Positions 34,054 through 42,900 of a DNA stretch of 64,000 nt are shown one piece after another (positions within the stretch are counted from its first letter, which is position 1; every line of letters begins with the position of its first letter). The notes below the pieces were generated by a model, which saw only the letters and a program-made list of their open reading frames with translations, searched no databases and had not been told where the DNA came from. A program made the translations under genes and the position numbers. Location of the stretch: positions 186,001 through 250,000 of the forward strand of contig CM035350.1 in assembly GCA_020137815.1 (NCBI GenBank), given 5' to 3'. The stretch comes from Hormiphora californensis. Lineage: Eukaryota > Ctenophora > Tentaculata > Cydippida > Pleurobrachiidae.

Positions 34054-36451
34054 TCACACAACGCTCTTCCTTTCTGCCTCTCGAAACTCATTAGGGACCG
34101 TCATATAGCCACGCACCGGTGGTCTGTCATAGAATTCCTTCATGAACGCACCAAGGTTTGCCTTGAACCCAGGAAGTGTTTCTGAAAGAGTAACCTCTCG
34201 AGGGAGTTTATTCCATAACCGAGGTGCCCTGAAGCCGAAAGAGTTATACAGTTGGTTTGCCCGTTTGGATTCTGCCCAGTAAGGATATTTCTGGGTTTTC
34301 GCCTGTACTCCCAACCGACACGTCTGGAACTCCATCTCAACACAATTGGGAACAAGTCCCTGATAGATCTTCCACACGTGGATTAACTCATATCTCTGGC
34401 GTCTTCTCTGGAGGGAAATAAGGTCAAGCGCCTCTAGCCGCTGCCAGTAGTCCAGATTCTTCATCCCTTGGATCTTCCGAGTGAACGCCCGTTGAACGTT
34501 TTCCACCATTTGAATATCCCCGATTTTCGTTGGATACCACACCAGGCAACAGTATTCTAGTATGGGACGGACTAACGCCTTGTACAAGGTTAGTAGTACT
34601 TCTGGTGACCTACTCCTGAATGCACAGAAGATCCATCCTGAAATCATGTTAGCTCTCCTTACGATATCGCCAATATGATGAGTCCAGGTACCATCCGAAG
34701 ATAGCCAGACCCCCAGGTCTTTTACATGCTGCTCTGGATCCACCACGGTTCCTCCCATTGTAACATAGGATAACGTTTCTGCAGTGAAGGGTAGTTCTCT
34801 CAACAACTTTGATCTACCAAGCGAATAATTAACCAATTGAAACTTATCCTCGTGGAGCTTCATGTTGTTGTTGACTGACCACTGAGTGACACTTCCTAGG
34901 TCCTTCTGAAGTTCAGCCTGGTCTAGTAGGGTTCGTATTACTTGTATAAGTTTCGTATCGTCAGCAAAGGACAGGGCGTCAGCGCTTGACAACGACTCTT
35001 TCAAGTCAATTACGTAGAACAAGAACAGGATAGGTCCCAGCACGCTTCCCTGGATCACACTGCTGATGACCCATTCCCACCGAGACTGCTCTCCATCCAC
35101 TAGTACTGCTTGCTTCCTATTGGTGAGGAATTCCTTTATCCAAGCAAGTAGCTTTCCTCTCACGCCATATCTTTGTAATTTTCTCAGTAAGACCCCAATA
35201 TCAACTCGGTCGAATGCTTTTTGGAAATCTAGGTAAAGCACATCGACTTCGTTGTTGTCCGTCAGATGTTTGAGAACTCTGTCGATATGGGCGAGAAGAT
35301 GGGTCATAGTACTTCTCCCTTTCCTGAACCCATGTTGACCATTACAGTGCAGCTCTGCCCTCTCCAGGAACTCCGTTAGGTGACCCCTGACAATCCTCTC
35401 AAAGGTTTTGGAAAGGTGAGACGTTAGGGACACTGGTCTATAGTTTCCAGGTATTGATCGGTCACCTTTCTTGAAGATGGGGCAAATGAACTGTTCCTTC
35501 ATAACGGCAGGTATTGTACTAGACTGAAACGAAGACTGCCATATAATCCATATTGGATAGGATAACGTTTGGCGGCAATTCTTCAGAACGATGGCCGGGA
35601 TATCACCAGGAGGGGCCGCTGAGTTCGGTTTGAGTTCCTTTAGTGCCCGCTCTATGTCCTCCTTCGTAAAGCTGATGTCGCTTATCTCAGCTTCCTCTTC
35701 TGTGATGTGCTCCACTGCCTTTTCAGGATCTACCTCTGAAGGATCGCTGAAAACTTTCACATACTGACTCTGTAAGATCTCAGCTTTTTCCTTTGGGTCA
35801 GTAGTAAGCGATCCATCCTTTCTCGCTAGGGGTGCCACTGTTGATTTGACCTTAGACAGCGACTTTGCATGACTGTAGAAAAACTTAGGATTTATTTTAA
35901 CTGCAGAAGCGACTCGTTCTTCCTCACTCTGCTGTTTTTCCTTCACATGCCCTTTAATAGCAAGCGTGACTCTGCCGACTAGCTCCTCAAATTTGAGCTT
36001 CGCCTTGCCTCTTGCATGTACCATTCTCCTATTCAACTTTCTTCTCCGACTGCGGAGGTGCCGGAGGATTTTGTCCTTCCGTTTCTCCTTCCATCGCTTC
36101 GGCACAGTGAAGATCGTGCATACCTGAAGAACAGTGAGCCTTACTAACTCTAAGAATTCAGCATCAGCGTCTTCCGATTCTGTACACAAACGATGTAGCT
36201 GATCCCAGTCCACTTCGTCGAAAACAGTGTTTAGCCTGTCGAAGTCTGCCTTCAGAAGATTCAGCTCCGCAAATTCCGACCTATCCCTATTTTCCCTGGG
36301 GGGCTTCTCCGTACTATTGTATGTCAAGGTGCATGTAACCATGTCGTGATCAGAAATCCCCAGGTCTTCACACTTGGTTGAAAGGACATAATCGGGACGG
36401 TTGGTTAGTATCAAATCCAAGACGTTCTCCCCTCTGGTAGGAAAATTAACC
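34054..36451 (-). CDS. Non-LTR retrotransposon ORF2, C-terminal part: reverse transcriptase
   Basis: A 788-residue frame. The first 35 residues are the end of the AP endonuclease domain (the conserved SDHDMV). An RT domain follows at about 310-560, with GNYRPVSLTSHLSKTFE, LYLDFQKAFDRVD (motif A), GSVLGPILFLFY (motif B) and LSFADDTKLIQ (motif C, catalytic FADD). The thumb and a C-terminal region with EYCCLVWYP and RAPRLWNKLP follow, typical of CR1/L2/Jockey-type elements. It ends at a normal stop (34056-34054) with no frameshifts, so this half looks young. Separated from its endonuclease half by the 1.85-kb foldback, it cannot be expressed as one protein. Confidence 0.85.
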
Positions 36452-36554
36452 GGTAAGTCGGAAGAACCTGTCCGTTCCTCTCATGAGCGCTCATGAGTGT
36501 ATCATGAGTGTGTCATGAGTGTATCATGAGTGTATCATGAGCGCTCATGAGTAC

Positions 36555-37522
36555 GGTGGCAGATTCCGGCCAAGAGTTTTTTAAATCAAGTAAAATATTT
36601 TTGTTTAAAGTTTTATAAAAATTTTATTTCAAAATAAAAATAAATATGTCGTTAAAATTATTGGCCGGAATCTGCCACGCGGGTGGCAGATTCCGGCCAA
36701 GATTCTCAAAAAACCTTGGCCAGAATCTGCCATACACGTGGCAGATTCTGGCCAACCAACTAAAACTTGTTTATATCAAAGCGAAAACCACTGTACCCGA
36801 CTAATTTTGATACGCTGAATCACGTTAGATACTTTTCCAATCCCTCAGAGGTCGGGAAAGTGTCATAATTGACCATAATTGGGTCTAATTGACCCCACTT
36901 ACAACTTTTCACCTTAAAACGATAGAGGCTTATGTGAAGGCACTTTTCCGACTAATTTTGATACGCTGATTCACGTAATCAACTTTTCCAAGTCCTCAGA
37001 GATCGGCAAAGTGCCCTAATTGAGCAATTACGGCTAATTAGACCCAATTATACCCAATTAAGGCACTTTGCCGATCTCTGAGGACTTGGAAAAGTTGCTT
37101 ACGTGATTCAGCGTATTAAAATTAGTCGGAAAAGTGCCTTCACATAAGCGTCTATCGTTTTAAGGTGAAAAGTTGTAAGTGGGGTCAATTAGACCCAATT
37201 ATGGTCAATTATGACACTTTCCCGACCTCTGAGGGATTGGAAAAGTATCTAACGTGATTCAGCGTATCAAAATTAGTCGGGTACAGTGGTTTTCGCTTTG
37301 ATATAAACAAGTTTTAGTTGGTTGGCCAGAATCTGCCACGTGTATGGCAGATTCTGGCCAAGGTTTTTTGAGAATCTTGGCCGGAATCTGCCACCCGCGT
37401 GGCAGATTCCGGCCAATAATTTTAACGACATATTTATTTTTATTTTGAAATAAAATTTTTATAAAACTTTAAACAAAAATATTTTACTTGATTTAAAAAA
37501 CTCTTGGCCGGAATCTGCCACC
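36555..37522. mobile_element. 968-bp palindrome inserted in the inner foldback, GTAC duplication
   Basis: It begins GGTGGCAGATTCCGGCCAAG and ends in its complement. GTAC flanks both sides (36551-36554, 37523-37526). The arms are about 480 bp and nearly perfectly complementary. The motif GGCAGATTCCGGCCAA occurs several times in each arm in both orientations. The centre is an AT-rich run near 37030-37045. Non-coding. Confidence 0.7.
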
Positions 37523-37767
37523 GTACATGAGACGTTTTTAGGTGTTTCAACGTCTCATGAGCGCTCATGAGTGTATCATGAGTGTGTCATGAGTGTATCA
37601 TGAGCGCTCATGAGTGCTCATGAGACCTTGCTCATGAGCGCTCATGAGACATATGTCTCATCCCATCTCTGTTTCAATGTCTCATGAGCGCTCATGAGAC
37701 GTTTTGACCTACATGTGCTCATGAGTGTATCATGAGACATGTCTCATGAGACATATGTCTCATGAGA

Positions 37768-37972
37768 CGTTAGGGTTAGGGTTATGGTTGGGTTTAGGGT
37801 TGGGCTAGGGTTAGGGCTTTCCTTTAGGTCTAGGGACCCGTAGAGGGTAGGGCTAGGTCCAAGCCTATGGGTCAACCCTAACCCTATCCCTACGGGTCCC
37901 TAGACCTAAAGGAAAGCCCTAACCCTAGCCCAACCCTAAACCCAACCATAACCCTAACCCTAACGTCTCATG
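37768..37972. repeat. Telomere-like inverted core (GTTAGG/CCTAAC)
   Basis: GTTAGGGTTAGGGTTATGG followed by degenerate TTAGGG-like units turns over near 37860-37880 into CCCTAACCCTAGCC...CCCTAACCCTAACG. It forms the innermost inverted repeat of the right-hand half of the foldback. TTAGGG is the usual animal telomere repeat. Confidence 0.65.
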
Positions 37973-38301
37973 AGACATATGTCTCATGAGACATGTCTCA
38001 TGATACACTCATGAGCACATGTAGGTCAAAACGTCTCATGAGCGCTCATGAGACATTGAAACAGAGATGGGATGAGACATATGTCTCATGAGCGCTCATG
38101 AGCAAGGTCTCATGAGCACTCATGAGCGCTCATGATACACTCATGACACACTCATGATACACTCATGAGCGCTCATGAGACGTTGAAACACCTAAAAACG
38201 TCTCATGAGCGCTCATGATACACTCATGATACACTCATGACACACTCATGATACACTCATGAGCGCTCATGAGAGGAACGGACAGGTTCTTCCGACTTAC
38301 C

Positions 38302-38881
38302 AATTAACCATTTGACTTAGTGAGTTATTGTCTACAAAATGACCTAGAACATTATACAGAGGTAGGTCAACTGTTTCCCGTACCCCTCCTTTCCATTTGA
38401 GGAGTGGGAGATTGAAGTCACCCATCACCCAAATATCCGGTACGGTCTTATCCTGGCTATGCAATTCTACAAATGACTGCAGTTTATTCACCAGTTCCTG
38501 AAAATCTGTTGGGTCCGTTCCTGCACGATACACAACTGCCGCTATTGAGTGGGTTGAGCCCATGTAGGCCGCCACTAGGTTATTACTGCTGTCGGAATAC
38601 TCCACTTGGTCCGATATAGCGAGGCTAGAATGGATGTAGAGGGCGCATCCTCCTCCAATCCTACCCTTCCTGTCACATCTCACCAGGTTATATCCGGAAA
38701 TCTGCAGCTGGGCCTCCGCCATATACCCTCTCCACCAGGTTTCCGTTATTCCTAGAAACGCTACAGGGGTGGTCTCTGCATCCACCATATCACGTACCAC
38801 CTCAAGTTTCCAGGTGGACTCCTCTGATGGACAAAAACTTCTGGCGTTTAAGAGGTGAAACTGTGAAACATTGGGTGCACT
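38302..38881 (-). CDS. Non-LTR retrotransposon ORF2, N-terminal part: AP endonuclease
   Basis: About 190 residues of an apurinic-type endonuclease: FLGITETWW with the catalytic Glu, GGGCALYIH, and WVMGDFNLP with the Asp/Asn of the active site. The frame ends soon after 38302 inside the inner foldback element. The upstream 20 residues of the open frame come from the outer foldback arm and are not part of the gene. The remainder, beginning with the next conserved segment, continues at 36451. Confidence 0.8.
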
Positions 38882-39163
38882 CCTCATGAGACGTTGAAAC
38901 ACCTAAAAACGTCTCATGAGCGCTCATGATACACTCATGATACACTCATGACACACTCATGATACACTCATGAGCGCTCATGAGAGGAACGGACAGGTTC
39001 TTCCGGCTTACCCAAGGCGATACGAGGAAGACAAAAATCTTTGCTTTGTGCGCGGCCTGAAAATATGGCAGCGCTTTGGATATTTTGTCTGTGACAGGGC
39101 ACACACGCATGTAGCGCGCGAATTAAAAACACAACACAGTTGCGACAAAAACTACGCGCACTA

Positions 39164-39535
39164 AAGTCGGATTTTTTGAAACTGTCACCCCCCTGGAGTT
39201 TTCAGATTTCTTTAAATGAGGCCCCTCGGAAATGTTCAAGTCATGCACAATCAAGTCACGCCCACCAATCACAGCTCAGAACGCGCGAAGCGCTCCGCGC
39301 GTTCTGAGCTGTGATTGGTGGGCTTGACTTGATTGTGCATGACTTGAACATTTCCGAGGGGCCTCATGACCATAAGTCCGGTTCCTGATGAGATAGAGAC
39401 TTGAAATTTGGAGGTTAAGAAGATCTTGCTAAGTTCTTCCGAACCTCCAAATTTCAAGTCGCTATCTTATCAGGAACCGGAGATATGACAAATTTTGTTA
39501 TTTCAGGGGGGTGACAGTTTCAAAAAATCCGACTT
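39164..39535. mobile_element. Mariner-type palindromic MITE, TA duplication
   Basis: Ends AAGTCGGATTTTTTGAAACT and complement, flanked by TA (39162-39163, 39536-39537). The stem carries CACCAATCACAGCTCAGAAC twice in inverted order around GCGCGAAGCGCTCCGCGC. A third small inverted pair, GGAGGTTAAGA/TCCGAACCTCC, lies at 39410-39447. No coding capacity. Confidence 0.75.
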
Positions 39536-39993
39536 TACTCCTGATGATACTGCACTCCTAAAAAAATCAGTGAAGTTGTTTATAAAAAAAGAATAAAGTG
39601 AAGTTGTTTCCTCGTGTTCCCGGTGTTTGAAAAGCGCTGCCTTATCCCTCCTGCGTGTGACGCAGAAAAGGGCCAGCAGCGTTTCACGTTTGCCAAGGCC
39701 AGCGTTAAAATCTGGGTGTTTGGAGTATCAGCAATCACTCTTAACTCTTTGGATTAGCCAACGCGTTTGAGTGGTTTGGCGGTTAATGCCTTTTTAGTGC
39801 AGGGTACTTTTTTGGCAGTGTGCACCTGTTAAAAACAGGCCTCCAAATACCCAGATCGTAACGGCGCCCGTTTGCCAACCCCGGTGTCGGATTGTTGTTT
39901 CTTCAGAACAGCCCCGGCCACCTTTCACTCCTGATCAGATGATGTGATCTTATAGCAAATGACCCTCAAACTGATTCATAGGTGAAGTTTCTA
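39536..39993. other. 5' flank of ABHD16A, no separate gene seen
   Basis: AT-rich spacer and mosaic repeat pieces (shared inverted with 33280-33440). The last 60 bases before the start codon are AT-rich. No clear core promoter is called. Confidence 0.4.
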
Positions 39994-42707
39994 ATGGAGA
40001 TCATCAGGACGTTTCGGAAATGTATCAGTGGTCCAAGACTGTACTTTCTGTGTTCCAACGTGGAATACTCTTCAGAAAGCTACCAGAGAAACTCTATCGA
40101 GAAGTATGTTTTGTATTCCTCTTGAGAGACACACTCTTAACAACACTTTCTTCCTAGGTGTTGTGACATTATGTTTGATAGCTGCAGTTGGATCATAACT
40201 ATTGTGACGTATCTCAGCCCGTTCATTGCATACAATGTATACAAACACGGCCCAGAGCCTTACATTGCCATAGCAAAGGGTACTGCTATTCCTGCTCTTT
40301 CTTTTTACAGTAAGTCACCAGCCGTTTTAGATAACTTACGAACTTAAAACAATTACCAACTTGAAACAAATACAATCCCTTTTCAGTTTTGGCTTTAATC
40401 TTAAGAGGTGCAGCACGAACTGCAAATCCTACATACGCTGAGTTTGTAAATCTGTACTATTCCGCCCAAACTTCCTCTGATAAAGAAATGAGACATAACT
40501 TTTTGAAGAAATACGACTTTGAATTTCATCACTGGTCAGCTGATTTCATTGCGTCGCCTAATAATTCCAGTAGTCTTGAAACCATACGTAAGTAAAATGT
40601 CTCAACATTCCGAAGGACTAATATAAGGAGAGAGGGAGGTTGAACTACGCCTAATAATGACACATTCAGGTGGTTACACTGTACCCCTCCTTCTCCGTCC
40701 CTTCTATTATATAGTGGCTACCTGGCTAGCGAAGCCACTTGCCTACCCTGGCTCTACATATCCTCTAAACGCCATCCTACGGTAACATTTGATAATATTC
40801 ATATCACGTTTTAAAAGTCATAAAATTAACCGTTCTATCATTCGGTGCTAGTTGTTGAATATAGGAGGAATATAAACATGATGATTATTATAGGCGTGGG
40901 AGTGTATATATGTGACGTGTGTGAGTTTGCCAAAGTGGCTTACACAACCATTACAGGTCCCAGCTGGATACCAGTAGACTGAGATATCTTGAAAAAGACA
41001 ATGTGAGGAGAGCCAAGCTAAGAACTGTTGATGGCTGTGAAATTGATACAATGTTCTTTGATAACCGTGGTTCTGATAATGACAAAGGGAACACACTGGT
41101 AAGGCTCTGACAATATATACAGGGTGTTCATTTTGGATCTTTACAAGCGTTGGGCTTCACCCAGAAAAAAGTTGACAAGATTAGGTCATAAAACTTCATA
41201 CTTGGACTATTCTATACCCTCATTCAAGGTTCCTGGGGTTTTTGGAGCTCTAGCACCCCGGGAAGTGTGATTTTGGCACCAAAAATACCAGAAGGAATTT
41301 TTTGCTGATGCTGAGACTTTGCTAAAATGTTTCTTGTGTATTTTCTATGTCAATCCCAGAGTTTCATGGAGATTGGATGTGTTTTTCGGACTCAAAATTT
41401 CGATACATGTGGCTGGAAAAGCTCGAAAACGGCTCAAAAACAGCAAAAATTGAGTATTTCCAGCCACTTTTTACGAAATTTTGAGTCCGAAAAACACATC
41501 AAATCTCCATGAAACTCTGGGATTGACATAGAAAATACCCAAAAAACATTTTAGCAAAGTCTCAGCATCAGCAAAAAATTCCTTCTGGTAGTTTTGATGC
41601 CAAAAACACACTTCCCGGGGTACTAGAGCTCCAAAAACCCCAGGAACCTTGAATGAGGGTATAGAATAGTCCAAGTATGAAGTTTCATGACCTAATCTTA
41701 GCAACTTTTTTCTGGGTGGAGCCCAACGCTTGTAAAGATCCAAAATGAACACCGTGTACTTGTTCCATCCAATCAGGATGTGTTCAGGGAAACGTGAGAT
41801 TCATATACAGTTTCAATATATAATTCTGGAAGTGTAGGCATGTTTCATCACCCAACTTTGACAGGTCATAACGTCTGAAGGAAATGGAGGATATTACGAA
41901 GTGGGCTGTTTTGAGATACCCCAAAAAGCGGGTTACTCTTCTCTCGGGTGGAATCATCCTGGATTTGGCCACAGCACAGGCCTTCCTTTTGACACTGCAG
42001 AGATGAATAGTATAGAGGCTGTGTATGAGTATGCCACCACTGAGCTGGGGTTCTCTGATCAGAATATCATAGTGTATGGGTGGAGTATTGGAGGCTTCCC
42101 CACAGCATACATTGCCCACGCACACCCCAACATTAGTAGTGCCATTGTGGATGCATCCTTCGATGACATAATACCCTTGGCACTGCCCAGAATGCCTCAA
42201 TGGTTAGCAGGGATGACGGTGCGGTGTTGTCGCCATTACTTTAACCTTCACAACTCCCTCCTTCTCTCCAAATACCCCGGACCAGTAAGGATCATCAGAA
42301 GGTCCCGTGACGAGATAATCTCTACCAATGAGCGGCCCGATGGTAACCGTGGCAACGAGCTGCTTGGTGCCCTCTTGCTGCAACGATACCCAACTATATT
42401 CGGGGATGAAGAAGTTCAGAAGTATGTTAGAAGCTGGTATGCAGAGACAGGTACTATCACAAGACGCCTCTCAGTGCCTGGGGAGTTGGATAGAAAGTTC
42501 TGTGCAACAACAGTAGGGTCCCTGCCAGATAGAGAGGAGAGCTACCCTGAACTGGGCACTGGGCTCTCTACCCAGGAGAAAATACAGCTGGCATACTACC
42601 TGTTTGACAAGTACCTCACTGATTTCGATGTAGGACACAATTCACCACTCCCCCCAAAACACTTTGAAGTTCCCTGGAAACATTCCGACAGCGCTCCCAA
42701 GAACTAA
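39994..42707 (+). CDS. ABHD16A: ABHD16A-type phosphatidylserine lipase
   Basis: Six exons join in phase: 39994-40103, 40158-40309, 40387-40587, 40670-40781, 40957-41098 and 41865-42707 (stop 42705-42707), giving 519 residues, close to the family's 550 or so. The family hydrolyses phosphatidylserine to lyso-PS at the ER membrane and also acts on monoacylglycerol. Exons 1-4 encode the membrane-associated N-terminal region, with CISGPRLY and hydrophobic stretches in exons 2 and 4 (for example FYYIVATWLAKPLAYPGS). Exon 6 carries the alpha/beta hydrolase core: SEGNGGYYEVGC, GWNHPGFGHSTG, the nucleophile elbow VYGWSIGG (Ser about 313), VDASFDD, RRSRDEI and, near the end, VGHNSPLPP with the likely catalytic His. 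Introns are 54-175 nt except the last, lengthened to 766 nt by a MITE. No damage is seen. Start is the first in-frame ATG of exon 1. Confidence 0.92.
41120..41756. mobile_element. Mariner-type palindromic MITE in ABHD16A intron 5
   Basis: 637 bp. It begins CAGGGTGTTCATTTTGGATC and ends in its complement with one change, flanked by TA (41118-41119, 41757-41758). Arms of about 310 bp are nearly complementary throughout, centred near 41440 on CTGGAAAAGCTCGAAAACGG/CAAAAATTGAGTATTTCCAG. No transposase. Confidence 0.8.
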
Positions 42708-42900
42708 AAACTGTTTTTTAGTTTAGTCGATGTGTCTCCCTGTATATGTCTGGGCGTGTCCCTGTGTGTGTGTGTGTGTGTGGTGTGTGCTTGTTAACAG
42801 TTTAAGATTTTTTTACTAAACATTTCTGCTACATGGAACTTGATTGTTTTCTTGCCACATTTTCTTTTCACTATCTCCGTGATGTTAGCGCCATGTTCTC
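42708..42900. other. Short spacer between ABHD16A and SAMD8
   Basis: Only 193 bp separate the two genes, with a (GT)n run at 42764-42785. It must hold the ABHD16A 3' end and the next gene's 5' UTR. A canonical AATAAA is not seen. Such close spacing in the same direction would allow co-regulation or trans-splicing, but nothing here proves it. Confidence 0.5.

Larger units (their letters stand above)
36452..38301. mobile_element. Inner foldback element with 8-bp target duplication
   Basis: 1,850 bp, ends GGTAAGTCGGAAGAACCTGT...complement, flanked by AATTAACC on both sides (36444-36451 and 38302-38309). Eight-base duplications are typical of hAT-type transposition, but the GGTAAG termini do not match a family I can name. 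Arms consist of arrays of CTCATGAGCGCTCATGAG. No transposase is present, so it is non-autonomous. It interrupts ORF2 of the retrotransposon precisely; the duplicated octamer accounts for the coding overlap. Confidence 0.8.
33894..38881 (-). mobile_element. 5'-truncated CR1/L2/Jockey-like non-LTR retrotransposon
   Basis: On the minus strand it consists of endonuclease (38881-38302), then an inserted foldback element (38301-36452), then the reverse transcriptase (36451-34054). A 3' UTR ends in four GAACTT tandem units (33894-33917). Only the second ORF remains; the front is cut off at about 38881. Both junctions with the surrounding foldback arms fall on CTCATGAG, which may be the target duplication or a site of microhomology. 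Confidence 0.75.
33639..39012. mobile_element. Outer foldback element (CTCATGAG family) split by a retrotransposon
   Basis: The left arm (33639-33893) begins GGTAAGTCGGAAGAACCTGT. The right arm (38882-39012) ends in its complement with one change. Both arms are packed with CTCATGAG palindromes and TCATGAGTGTATCATGAGTG steps. The ends are those of the inner element at 36452-38301, so the same family was hit twice. The bases outside (CCCAGATT left, CAAGGCGA right) do not form a target duplication, so one flank may have been rearranged. Confidence 0.65.

Noticed and set aside
34140-34355. Small minus-strand frame overlapping the RT
   Set aside because: Shadow frame of the non-LTR ORF2.
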